A stretch of 64,000 nt of DNA, taken from the NCBI RefSeq assembly GCF_016598485.1, contig NZ_JAEMUW010000003.1, positions 1 through 64,000 on the forward strand. Direction: 5' to 3'. Below the pieces are notes generated by a model. It did no database searches, was not told where the DNA came from, and worked only from the letters and a program-made list of their open reading frames with translations. This stretch comes from Micromonospora coerulea. Lineage in GTDB: Bacteria; Actinomycetota; Actinomycetes; Mycobacteriales; Micromonosporaceae. The position numbers and the translations under genes were made by a program. Within the stretch, counting starts at the first letter, position 1. Each line of letters opens with the position of its first letter. This document shows positions 29,402-37,783 of this stretch, piece by piece.

Positions 29402-29848
29402 GTGCGCACCCTGCACGCCGCGCCGCTGCTGCGGCGCACCCTCGACGAGGAGCCGACCCGCGACGGGGCGGTCCTGGTCGACGGCGACCGGATCGCCGCG
29501 CTCGGGTCGCTGGACGAACTGGTCCGCGCGTACCCGCAGGCGCGGGTGCGGCGCTGGGCCGGCACCCTCGGGCCGGCGCTGGTGCACGACGGGCCGTTGC
29601 CGCCCGCGCCCACCCCGCGGGAGCGGGTGCACGCGCTGTTCCGGCTCGGGGTCGGCGCGGTCCTCGCCGCGCAGGTGACCGACCCGGAGCTGCGTGCCGC
29701 GGCCGTGCGTAACGGTGTCGCGCTGCTGGGCTCTCCCCGGCCGCCCGCGCTGGCGCCGGACGGGCGGGCGGACCTGGCCGTCTTCGCCGCCGACGGCGGC
29801 TGCCTGGCCACCGTGGTGGCCGGCCGGCTGGTGCACCGCCGCGCCTGA
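29402..29848 (+). CDS. Imidazolonepropionase-like composite-domain protein (amidohydrolase remnant domain)
   Basis: 148 residues from GTG, 3 bases after the SGNH hydrolase stop. It starts like the small beta-sandwich domain of amidohydrolases (MRTLHAAPLLRRTLDEEPTR, then DGAVLVDGDRIAALGSLDEL) and ends with the matching C-terminal strands (GRADLAVFAADGGCLATVVA). The metal-binding TIM barrel that normally sits between the two is replaced by about 60 residues with no HxH. It therefore looks like the composite domain alone and is unlikely to be a hydrolase. Proteins of this kind occur next to SGNH hydrolases in related genomes, so it is probably a functional partner rather than a decayed gene. Confidence 0.7.
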   Translation: MRTLHAAPLLRRTLDEEPTRDGAVLVDGDRIAALGSLDELVRAYPQARVRRWAGTLGPALVHDGPLPPAPTPRERVHALFRLGVGAVLAAQVTDPELRAAAVRNGVALLGSPRPPALAPDGRADLAVFAADGGCLATVVAGRLVHRRA

Positions 29849-29988
29849 CGGTCCGTCCCCAGTGGCCGGAAAGGGCCATTTTCGGGTACCCGCGCGAATC
29901 GGGATCGCCGAATGTCTCCCCCGACGGTTAACATCCGCTGCCCCCGTCGATCGAGCACGGGGGACAATCGGGGAAAGGTGGATGAGGG

Positions 29989-32928
29989 ATGACCCTCATA
30001 CCTGGCACGAATTCGTCCAAAACAGGCGGACGACCTCTGCTGGCCGCCGCACTGTCCATGCTGGTCGCCGCCGGTACGGTCGTCACGACCGCCGCGCCGG
30101 CCGCCGCATACGACGTGCGCTACGAAACGAACACGTCCTGGGCCTGGACCGACTCTCAGGAGCCTAAGGAGACCATCATCGATCAGGCCGGTGACGTGCC
30201 GGTCGGGTCCTGGGTGGACGACAAGGGTCGCACGCACACCTCGCGGGCCTACTTCACCTTCGACATCTCCCGCTACCGTGGCGCGGACATTGAGGGCGCC
30301 AAGTTCGACGCCAAGGAGACCGCGGCGGGGGACTGCACGAAACGTCCCGAGGTGGAGTTGTGGCGCACCGGCCCGTACACCTCCCGGTCGAGCTGGACGA
30401 AGCCCCCGGCCGACCTGGCGAAGCTCCACACCACGAAGCTGCCCGACTACGCCGGCTGCCCGGCGCCCTACGTGGGCTTCGACGCCACCGAGGGGCTGCG
30501 TCAGGCGCTCGCCGAGGGTAAGTCCACCCTCACCCTGTCGCTGCGGATCGCCGCCGGCGCGGAGCAGGACCCGGCCCTGGCTCGGAAGTACGCCAGCAAG
30601 GTCGGCCTCTCCGTCGACCACAACTTCCGGCCCGGCGTGCCGACCGACCTCCAGACGTCCGGCACAGCCTGCACCGCCGAGCCGTACCAGCTGGTCCGGC
30701 GGGGCGACGTGGGCCTGTCGGCGATCCTGCACGACAAGGACCGCAACGACAGCGGTGGCACCGACCAGCTCACCGCCACCGTCGCGCTCTGGCCGGTCGA
30801 CCAGCCGGAGGCCCGGATCGAGCGGACAGACACCGCCCGCGACGGCGAACGGGCCGTCGGCCGGTTCAGCTACGACCTGTTCCAGCACGACCGGACGTAC
30901 GCCTGGCAGATGCGCGCCGCGGACAGCCGGGCCACCGGCGACTGGAGCACGATCTGCTACTTCCGCACCGACTACGAGGGCCCGGCCACCCCGCCGACGG
31001 TCACCTCCACCGACTTCCCCGAGGCCGGTGGCGCGAAGCCCGCGCTGCCCGGTGAGTTCACCTTCGGTGCCAACGGGGCCGCGGACGCCGTCGGCTTCAC
31101 GTACTCGCTGAACCAGTCCGGTGCGAAGACGGTCGCGGCGGACCGGCCGGGCGGCAACGCCACGGTCACGCTGACCCCCCGGGTCGGCATCAACTACCTC
31201 CAGGCCTGGAGCCTGGACGCGGCCGGGAACCGCTCGGCGGAGACCTCGTACGACTTCTTCACCAGCGACGTCTCGCCGATCGTCGACGGCAACCTCACCG
31301 AGATCGGCGTGCCGACCACGTTCGCCGTCCGGCCGCGGATGGACGGGGTGGTCCGCTACCGCTTCCGCCTGGACGGCGACCCGGAGCAGACCGTCGACGC
31401 CAACGCCGACGGCACCGCCTCGCTGACCGTCACCGCCACCCGGGGCGGCTACCGGACGCTCTCCGTCACCAGCGTCACCGCCGACGGGGTGGAGGCCACC
31501 GCGCAGCGGTCCTTCCAGCTGCTGACCGAGCCGAAGATCTCGGCGACCGTCTACGAGGAGTACGGCTACGGCGGCGGCCAGGGCGTGCCCGGGGTCTTCA
31601 CCTTCACCCCACGGCTGCCCGACACCGTCAGCTACCGCTACTCCTTCGGTGCGGAGACGGGCACCGTCCAGGCGAACGCGGACGGCACCGCCTCGGTGAC
31701 CTGGGCGCCGAAGGAGGCCGGCTGGGTGACGCTCGCGGTGTGGAGCGTCAGCCGCGACGGCACCGAGTCCGACCCGGCCACCTGGTCCTTCACCGTGCGG
31801 GACCTGCTGCCGGGCATCTACGGCATCCTCTACAACGACAGCTACTACGCCGGCGGCCCCGGCCAGCCCGGCGAGTTCCGGTTCAGCTCCGAGGTGCCCG
31901 AGACCGTGGAGTTCCGGTACCGCTTCGACGGCGGGGCCGAGCAGGGCGTCGGCGCCGACGGCACCGGCAACGCCTCGGTGACCTGGACGCCGGACCAGGG
32001 CGGGACGCACACCCTGGCCGTCCGCAGCGTGACCGGGGACGGCACGGTGTCGGCCGAACGGACGTACACCTTCCTGGTCAACGACGCGCCGCTGGTGGCG
32101 TCGGCGGAGTACCCGCAGGACGCCAGCAGCGGCCTGCCCGGCGTCGCCGGCGTCTTCACCTTCCGCCCCCAGCGGCCGGACGTGGTCCGGTACCTCTACT
32201 CGTTCTACGGCGAGGAGGAGAAGACCGTCGACGCGGCGGCGGACGGCACCGCCTCGATCACCTGGACGCCCGAGCGGTCCGGCTGGCAGATGGTGACCGT
32301 GCGCGGGGTGACCGGCGACGGCACCGTGACCCAGCCGCGCGAGTACGCGTTCACCGTGCGCGACCCGAAGCCGACGATCATCTCGTACCTGTACAACGAG
32401 TACGACCCGCAGGGCGGGATCGGCGTGCCGGGCGGCTTCCGGTTCAGCTCCGAACTGCCGGACACGACCAGTTTCGTCTACCGGCTCAACGACGGGCCGG
32501 AGCAGACCGTGGCGGTGAACGACGGCACGGCGGCGGAACTCACCGTCACCCCGGACCGGGGCTTCCGGAACACCCTGACCGTGCGCGCCCGCTCGGCCTC
32601 GGGTGAGCTGTCGCCGGAGGCCAGCTACGCGTTCATGGTGAGCACGGCGCCCACGGTGAGCTCGACGACCTACCCGAGCGGCGAGACGGCCGGCGGGGTG
32701 GGCGTGCCGGGCGTCTTCACCTTCGCCCCGCGCCTGCCCGACGTGGTGACGTACGTCTACCAGTTCGACAACGGGCCGGAGGTGACCGTGCCGGCGGGTG
32801 CCGACGGCACCGCCTCGGTGACCCTGACTCCGACCGAGGCCCGCTGGTACCCGATCTCGGTGTACGCGGTCGACAAGGACGGCAACCGGTCGGACTACGC
32901 CTACTACTGGTTCGCGGTGCAGGGCTGA
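29989..32928 (+). CDS. Large secreted repeat protein with DNRLRE-like N-terminal domain and seven Ig-like repeats
   Basis: 979 residues. A Sec signal peptide covers residues 1-40 (LLAAALSMLVAAGTVVTTAA then PAAA). Residues of about 45-210 (RAYFTFDISRYRGADIEGAK, RSSWTKPP) resemble the DNRLRE/CBM96-like domain of secreted actinobacterial proteins. From about residue 335 to the end there are seven repeats of roughly 90 residues with the pattern GVPGVFTF.P..PD.V.Y.Y.F, then V.A.ADGTASVTWTP and a closing Y.F.V, i.e. immunoglobulin-like beta sandwiches. No catalytic domain, sortase signal or membrane anchor is seen. A structural or adhesive extracellular role is inferred. A strong terminator follows. 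Confidence 0.85.
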   Translation: MTLIPGTNSSKTGGRPLLAAALSMLVAAGTVVTTAAPAAAYDVRYETNTSWAWTDSQEPKETIIDQAGDVPVGSWVDDKGRTHTSRAYFTFDISRYRGADIEGAKFDAKETAAGDCTKRPEVELWRTGPYTSRSSWTKPPADLAKLHTTKLPDYAGCPAPYVGFDATEGLRQALAEGKSTLTLSLRIAAGAEQDPALARKYASKVGLSVDHNFRPGVPTDLQTSGTACTAEPYQLVRRGDVGLSAILHDKDRNDSGGTDQLTATVALWPVDQPEARIERTDTARDGERAVGRFSYDLFQHDRTYAWQMRAADSRATGDWSTICYFRTDYEGPATPPTVTSTDFPEAGGAKPALPGEFTFGANGAADAVGFTYSLNQSGAKTVAADRPGGNATVTLTPRVGINYLQAWSLDAAGNRSAETSYDFFTSDVSPIVDGNLTEIGVPTTFAVRPRMDGVVRYRFRLDGDPEQTVDANADGTASLTVTATRGGYRTLSVTSVTADGVEATAQRSFQLLTEPKISATVYEEYGYGGGQGVPGVFTFTPRLPDTVSYRYSFGAETGTVQANADGTASVTWAPKEAGWVTLAVWSVSRDGTESDPATWSFTVRDLLPGIYGILYNDSYYAGGPGQPGEFRFSSEVPETVEFRYRFDGGAEQGVGADGTGNASVTWTPDQGGTHTLAVRSVTGDGTVSAERTYTFLVNDAPLVASAEYPQDASSGLPGVAGVFTFRPQRPDVVRYLYSFYGEEEKTVDAAADGTASITWTPERSGWQMVTVRGVTGDGTVTQPREYAFTVRDPKPTIISYLYNEYDPQGGIGVPGGFRFSSELPDTTSFVYRLNDGPEQTVAVNDGTAAELTVTPDRGFRNTLTVRARSASGELSPEASYAFMVSTAPTVSSTTYPSGETAGGVGVPGVFTFAPRLPDVVTYVYQFDNGPEVTVPAGADGTASVTLTPTEARWYPISVYAVDKDGNRSDYAYYWFAVQG

Positions 32929-32946
32929 CGAGGCACGGCTGACCGA

Positions 32947-32982
32947 ACCGGCCCACCACCCGTGCGCGGGTGGTGGGCCGGT
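32947..32982. terminator. 16-bp perfect hairpin terminator
   Basis: ACCGGCCCACCACCCG and CGGGTGGTGGGCCGGT are separated by a TGCG loop, 18 bases after the stop of the repeat protein. Confidence 0.85.
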
Positions 32983-33074
32983 CCCGTCGTGCGTCAGGTG
33001 CCGGTCGCCACATCCGCCGGCCCCGATCCCCGTTGGCCGGCCGTCGCGCCGCGATCCGGCGTACCTTGGAGATC

Positions 33075-33977
33075 ATGCCTGTGCCGAGCGATCCGAATCC
33101 CCGCCTCCAGTCGTACGCCGACCCGCAGCGGCTGGTCAGCACCGAGTGGCTGGCCGAGCACCTGGGCGACGAGGGCCTCGTCGTGGTGGAGTCCGACGAG
33201 GACGTGCTGCTCTACGACACCGGTCACCTCCCGGGCGCCGTCAAGGTGGACTGGCACACCGAGCTGAACGACCAGGTGACCCGGGACTACCTGGACGCGA
33301 AGAGCTTCGCCGAGCTGTGCGCCGCCAAGGGCATCGGCCGCAACGACACGGTGGTCTTCTACGGCGACAACTTCAACTGGTGGGCCGCGTACGCCCTCTG
33401 GGTCTTCTCCCTCTTCGGCCACCCCGACGTGCGGCTGCTCGACGGCGGCCGGCAGAAGTGGATCGCCGAGGGGCGGGAGCTGACCCGGGACAAGGTGACC
33501 CGTCCCCGCGCCGAGTACCCGGTGCCGGCGCGGGACGACGCGCCGATCCGGGCGTACCGCGAGCAGGTGATGGCGCACGTCGCCGCCGGCCGGCCGCTGG
33601 TCGACGTCCGTTCGCCGGGCGAGTACACCGGCGAGATGCTGCACATGCCGGACTACCCGCAGGAGGGCGCGCTGCGCGGTGGGCACATCCCGGGCGCGGT
33701 GAACAAGCCCTGGAAGTCCGCCGCGAACGACGACGGCACCTTCAAGTCTGCTGACGAGCTGCGCGCGATCTACGCCGACCAGCTCGGGCTGAGCCCGTCC
33801 GACGACGTGGTGGCGTACTGCCGGATCGGCGAGCGGTCCAGCCACACCTGGTTCGTGCTACGCCACCTGCTCGGCTACCCGCAGGTGCGCAACTACGACG
33901 GCTCGTGGACCGAGTGGGGCAACCTGGTCCGGGCCCCCGTCGCGAAGGGCGACCAGCCGGGCGGTCTCGCCGACTGA
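33075..33977 (+). CDS. Sulfurtransferase (tandem rhodanese, thiosulfate sulfurtransferase type)
   Basis: 300 residues from ATG at 33075. Two rhodanese domains are present: residues 20-140, with [20 protein letters not shown], and 165-290, with the active-site loop [10 protein letters not shown] (Cys249). The CRxGxRS type loop favours thiosulfate as donor, as in actinobacterial CysA/SseA proteins. The pattern [20 protein letters not shown] is typical. It transfers sulfane sulfur to cyanide or a thiol in the cytoplasm. It is monocistronic, bounded by hairpins on both sides. Confidence 0.92.
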   Translation: MPVPSDPNPRLQSYADPQRLVSTEWLAEHLGDEGLVVVESDEDVLLYDTGHLPGAVKVDWHTELNDQVTRDYLDAKSFAELCAAKGIGRNDTVVFYGDNFNWWAAYALWVFSLFGHPDVRLLDGGRQKWIAEGRELTRDKVTRPRAEYPVPARDDAPIRAYREQVMAHVAAGRPLVDVRSPGEYTGEMLHMPDYPQEGALRGGHIPGAVNKPWKSAANDDGTFKSADELRAIYADQLGLSPSDDVVAYCRIGERSSHTWFVLRHLLGYPQVRNYDGSWTEWGNLVRAPVAKGDQPGGLAD

Positions 33978-33994
33978 CCGCCGCCCGCCCGCAG

Positions 33995-34028
33995 CCGGCC
34001 GCGGCCACCCTCGGGTGACCGCGGCCGG
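33995..34028. terminator. Bidirectional terminator hairpin
   Basis: CCGGCCGCGG and CCGCGGCCGG form a perfect 10-bp stem around a partly self-pairing loop. It separates the sulfurtransferase gene from the convergent TetR gene, whose last codons begin at 34032. Confidence 0.7.
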
Positions 34029-34031
34029 TCC

Positions 34032-34616
34032 TCATGCCGAGGCGGGGACGGGGCCGGTCAGGTAGCGCTGGATGGTCGGGGCGACCCAGGCCACCAGCTC
34101 CTCCGGCGCCGCCTCGGCCATCGGGGGCAGCCGGACGATGTAGCGGGTGAAGGCGAGACCGAGGATCTGGCTGGTGATCAGGCCGGCCCGGCGGGCGGCG
34201 GTCGCCGGGTCGGTGCCGAGCCGGACCACCGCCGCGCCGATCTGCTCGGCGAAGATGCCGCGCATCCGCTCGGCGGCGCCCGGGTTGGTGCTGGCCGTGC
34301 GGATCAGCGCCGCCAGTGTCTCGTCCCCCTCCCAGCGGTCCAGGAAGTGCCGGACCAGCACCTCGCCGAGCTGCTCGGCGGGTACCGCGGCCAGCGCTGG
34401 CAGGCGCAGGTCGAACTCGGCCGCCGCCGCGAAGAGCCCCTCCTTGCTGCCGTAGTAACGCATCACCATCGACGGGTCGATCCGCGCGTCGGCGGCGATG
34501 GCGCGGATGGTGGCGCGGTCGTACCCGTCCGCGGCGAAGCGTTCCCGGGCGGCCCGGAGGATCGCGGCGCGGGTGGCGTCGGAGCGGCGGGGGCGGGATA
34601 CGGCGGTCATGTCCAC
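34032..34616 (-). CDS. TetR/AcrR-family transcriptional regulator
   Basis: 194 residues (a start at 34610, MTAVSRPRRSDATRAAIL, is also possible). The helix-turn-helix is complete: AAILRAARERFAADGYDRAT followed by IRAIAADARIDPSMVMRYYG. The remainder is an all-helical ligand domain of the type that ends with PPMAEAAPEELVAWVAPTIQRYL. It is divergent from an FAD hydroxylase across a 96-base spacer rich in GTTG/CAAC boxes, so it most likely represses that gene and itself. Confidence 0.92.
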   Translation of the reverse strand: MDMTAVSRPRRSDATRAAILRAARERFAADGYDRATIRAIAADARIDPSMVMRYYGSKEGLFAAAAEFDLRLPALAAVPAEQLGEVLVRHFLDRWEGDETLAALIRTASTNPGAAERMRGIFAEQIGAAVVRLGTDPATAARRAGLITSQILGLAFTRYIVRLPPMAEAAPEELVAWVAPTIQRYLTGPVPASA

Positions 34617-34634
34617 GACTGTAGGCCAACAAGC

Positions 34635-34700
34635 GTTGACATCAACTGCGACCCGGGCCTAGCGTTGTCAACAGGCGTTGGCAAACGTCCGTTGGCAAAC
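34635..34700. promoter_or_regulatory. Array of four GTTG..CAA(C) boxes, likely TetR operators
   Basis: The spacer between tetR and the FAD hydroxylase holds GTTGACATCAAC (34635-34646), GTTGTCAAC (34664-34672) and the exact 11-base direct repeat CGTTGGCAAAC at 34676-34686 and 34690-34700 (period 14). All share the same inverted half-sites, as expected for a TetR binding region. Confidence 0.6.
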
Positions 34701-34712
34701 CGGAGGTGGAGC

Positions 34713-35867
34713 ATGCTGCCCGAGCGCACCGACGTCCTGGTGGTGGGGGCCGGGCCGACCGGCCTGGCCGTGGCCGCGACCCTGGCCGGGCACGGCGTCG
34801 AGGCCACAGTCGTCGACCGGCTGGCCCGCCCGCCGGTCACCTCACGGGCGGCCGTCGTGCACGCCCACACCCTCGACGTGCTGGAGCGGATCGGCGCCGC
34901 GGCGCCGCTGGTGGCCCGCGGCATCCCGTCGACGCGGTTCACCGTCCGGGACCGGGACCGGGTGCTGCTTAGCGTCCCGTTCCGCACGCTGCCGTCCCCC
35001 TACCGGTACGCACTGATGGTGTCCCAGACGGAGACCGAGGCGGTGCTCGCCGAGCGGCTGGCCGCGCGGGGCGGCCGGGTGCTCCGGCCGTACGAGATGA
35101 CCGGCCTGACCCCCGACGGCGACGGCGCCACCGTCCGTTTCGCCGGCGGGGAGACGGTCCGCGCCCGCTGGGTGGTCGGCGCGGACGGCATGCACAGCAG
35201 GGTGCGTGAGCTGGCCGGCATCCGGTTCGGCGGCCCGGCCGACCCGGGGGAGTCGTTCCTGCTCGCGGACGTCCGGGTGGAGAGCGCGCTGCCCCGGGAC
35301 CAGGTCGCGCTCTTCCTCGCCGGGCAGGGGCCGCTGGTCTGGGCGCCCCTGCCGGACGGCGTGGTCCGCCTGGTGGCGACCGTGCCGGACGCCCCGCGCG
35401 ACCCGGACGCGGCGCGGTTGCAGGCGCTGCTGGACGAGCGCGGCCCGGTCCGGCGGCCGGACCGGGTGACCGAGCTGCTCTGGGGCTCCCGGTTCCGCAT
35501 CCACCACCGGGTGGCCGAGACGTTCCGAGCCGGTCCGGTGCTGCTCGCGGGCGACTCGGCGCACGTGCACAGCCCGGCCGGCGGGCAGGGGATGAACCTC
35601 GGCATCTGCGACGCGGTCGCGCTCGGCGACACGCTCGCCGAGGTGCTCGCCGGCCGCCCCGACACGCTCCTCGACGGCTACGCCGCGGCGCGCCGGCCGC
35701 TCGCCGAGGAGGTGGCCGGCTTCGCCGACCGGCTGACCCGGCTGGCCACCGTGCCGGCGGCCGGCCGTCCGCTGCGCGATCTGCTGCTCCGCGGGGCCTC
35801 CCTGCTGCCACCGGCCCGGCACCGGGTCGCCCTGCGTCTCGCCGGACTGACCCACCGGCCCGGCTAG
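34713..35867 (+). CDS. FAD-dependent aromatic-type hydroxylase (PheA/TfdB family)
   Basis: 384 residues from ATG at 34713, with GGAGGTGGAG just upstream. The Rossmann motif VVGAGPTGLAVAATLAGHGV is at residues 9-28, the DG motif in WVVGADGMHSRVRELAGI (about 155-172), and the GD motif in VLLAGDSAHVHSPAGGQGMN then LGICDAV. These define class A flavoprotein monooxygenases, which use NAD(P)H and O2. The family acts on phenols, polyketides or antibiotics such as tetracyclines and rifamycins. It lacks the C-terminal thioredoxin-like domain of phenol hydroxylases. The divergent TetR gene suggests induction by its substrate. Confidence 0.9.
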   Translation: MLPERTDVLVVGAGPTGLAVAATLAGHGVEATVVDRLARPPVTSRAAVVHAHTLDVLERIGAAAPLVARGIPSTRFTVRDRDRVLLSVPFRTLPSPYRYALMVSQTETEAVLAERLAARGGRVLRPYEMTGLTPDGDGATVRFAGGETVRARWVVGADGMHSRVRELAGIRFGGPADPGESFLLADVRVESALPRDQVALFLAGQGPLVWAPLPDGVVRLVATVPDAPRDPDAARLQALLDERGPVRRPDRVTELLWGSRFRIHHRVAETFRAGPVLLAGDSAHVHSPAGGQGMNLGICDAVALGDTLAEVLAGRPDTLLDGYAAARRPLAEEVAGFADRLTRLATVPAAGRPLRDLLLRGASLLPPARHRVALRLAGLTHRPG

Positions 35868-35876
35868 GCTGCCCCA

Positions 35877-36440
35877 ATGGTGCAGGTGTGGCGGGACTGG
35901 GGCGACGTGCTGCTCGCCACGCTGGTCGCGCTGCCGGTGACGGTGCTGCTCACCGCGCTGCTCGCCCGCCACCGCCGGGACGCGCGGAGCCGGGCCGACG
36001 CCTGGTGGCGCAGCGTCGCCGAGGTGGGCGCGGTCGCCGGGACGCTGCCCTGGGTGTGGATGATCCTCACGCCCCGCGCCGCACCGCGCGAACTCAAGCC
36101 GGTGCCCCTGCGGGACCTCGCCGACCTGGTCCAGGTCGGCCCGCCGAGCACCGTCGTGGTCCAGGTGGTCGGCAACCTGCTGGTCTTTGCCGCGCTGGGT
36201 TTCCTGGCCCCGGTACGCGCCGCGGCCCTGGCCGGCGTCGGCCGGCTCTTCCTGCTCGGCGCCGCCGCCTCCGTGCTGGTCGAGTCGCTGCAGTACGCGC
36301 TCGACCTGGGCCGGGTCTCCTCGGTGGACGACGTGCTGCTCAACGCGACCGGAGCGGCTCTGGCCGGCCTGCTGTCCCGGCCCTGGTGGGCGCGACCGCG
36401 TCCCGCCCCCGCCGCAGTGCCCGCCACGCCAGCAGTGTGA
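35877..36440 (+). CDS. VanZ-family membrane protein
   Basis: 187 residues with four to five membrane helices. The VanZ pattern is VGNLLVFAALGFLAPVRAAA, then LFLLGAAASVLVESLQYALD and GRVSSVDDVLLNATGAALAG; the V-E-x-x-Q...(R)xxxxxD(D/V)xxN(xxG) triad is the family hallmark. VanZ domains give low-level teicoplanin resistance in enterococci, but most members have no known role. The start follows the hydroxylase stop by 9 bases. The 3' end overlaps the end of the convergent MFS gene by about 100 bases. Confidence 0.88.
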   Translation: MVQVWRDWGDVLLATLVALPVTVLLTALLARHRRDARSRADAWWRSVAEVGAVAGTLPWVWMILTPRAAPRELKPVPLRDLADLVQVGPPSTVVVQVVGNLLVFAALGFLAPVRAAALAGVGRLFLLGAAASVLVESLQYALDLGRVSSVDDVLLNATGAALAGLLSRPWWARPRPAPAAVPATPAV

Positions 36441-37671
36441 CCAGCGCGAACACCAGCGCCGCGGCGCCCACCACCGGCGCCACCCCGTAGGCCGCCCCGG
36501 CCAGCCCGGCGAGCGCCGCGCCCACCGGTGCCATCAGCAGCCCGACGACCCGTTGCGCAGCTCCCACCCGACCGAGCAGCCCGGCGGGCACCCGACCCTG
36601 CCCCTACGCCGCCCACAGGCTGTTCCAGAGCGTGGTGCCGGCGGCGAACACGGCCAGGGCGAGTCCGCCCGTGACCGGGTCCCGGACCAGCGCGAACCCG
36701 GTCAGCGCCACCGTCTGCCCGACCAGCACCCCGCGCAGCGTGGCCAGGGTGCCGAACCGTCCCGCCAGCCGCCCGGCCGCGAGCGCCCCGGCCAGCCCGC
36801 CGACCACCGCCCCCGCCGCGAAGAGCCCGTACGCCGCGCCCCCCGGCACCCCCAACACCTCCAGCGCATAAAGCACCAGCACCCCCATCACCCCACTGAT
36901 AGCCAAATTCACCCCCCCAGTGGCAACAGTCACCCCCCACAACACCCGATCCCCCCGCACCCACCGCACCCCCTCCCACGCCTCCCGCCACACCCCCGCC
37001 CTCCTCACCCCAACCCTCCTGGCGCCGATCTTGCAGTTGTGGCCCTCGTTCCGTCCGCTTGTGCCGGCTTTGTCGGGGCCGCAACTGCAAGATCGCGGGG
37101 TACGGGTGGGGGTGAGGGTGAGGGTGAGGAGGGCGGCGGTGGCGAAGGTTAGGGCGTCGAGGGTGAAGGGGGGGGCGGCCAGGGCGAAGAGGAGGCCGGC
37201 GAGGGGGGCGCCGAGGAAGCCGCCGGCGACGGCGGTGCCGGCCTGGAGGCGGCCGTTGGCGATGGGCAGGGCAGCCGGGGAGACCAGGGACGGGAGCACG
37301 GCGAAGGCGGCCGCGTCGAAGAGGGTGCCGAGCGCGGCGAGCAGGAAGGCGGCGGACGCCAGCGCGGCGATGCCGGTCCGGCCGGTGGCGATCAGCACGG
37401 CCAGGGTGGCCACCACGGCGGCCCGCAGCGCGTCCACCGCCGCCATGGTGCGGCGGCGGTCCCAGCGGTCGGCGTACGCGCCGCCGAGCAGGCCGAACAG
37501 CAGCGGCGGGAGCTGCCCGGCGACGGTCACCGCGGCGATCGCCCGGGGATCGCGGGTCAGCGTGGCGGCCAGCAGGGCCAGTGCCGGCGTACGCAGGGCG
37601 TCGCCGAACCGGGAGGAGACGGAGGCGGACCAGAGCAGCCGGTAGTCGCGGCCGAGGACGGGAGCGGTCAT
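36340..37671 (-). pseudogene. MFS transporter (EntS-like), interrupted by an in-frame amber codon
   Basis: From ATG at 37671 (MTAPVLGRDYRLLWSASVSS) the frame encodes an MFS_3 exporter: helices 1-6, the central loop, then helices 7-12. At 36604-36606 a TAG stops it after WNSLWAA; without any frame change the expected sequence resumes (GQGRVPAGLLGRVGAAQRVV) and continues two more helices to 36340. Counting from the conserved Trp to the conserved Pro shows no indel, so this is a point nonsense change. The central loop also holds a 68-base palindromic insertion (37027-37094). A truncated but stable 10-helix protein cannot be excluded. The end overlaps vanZ tail to tail. Confidence 0.75.
37027..37094. 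repeat. Palindromic repeat element inserted inside the MFS reading frame
   Basis: GATCTTGCAGTTG-T-GGCCC and GGGCC-G-CAACTGCAAGATC form a 19-bp stem with one mismatch and a loop of 30 bases. The frame stays open across it and adds a hydrophilic Cys-rich insert (SCSCGPDKAGTSGRNEGHNC) in the loop between the two MFS halves. A (GGTGAG)3 microsatellite follows at 37111-37128. Confidence 0.7.
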
Positions 37672-37783
37672 GCCGAGGGAGCCTGTGCCCTGAACCGGGT
37701 CGAGGGTCAAGCGGGCGTGGTGTGAGGCGACCGACGGGTAACCGAGCCTCCACCGCGCCCCGCCCGAGGTCTAGGCTTGCCCG

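Noticed and set aside
36890..37025. C-rich low-complexity stretch considered as a non-coding insertion
   Set aside because: On the minus strand it encodes MFS helix and loop sequence in frame (WREAWEGVRWVRGDRVLWGV), so it is coding with locally biased codons.
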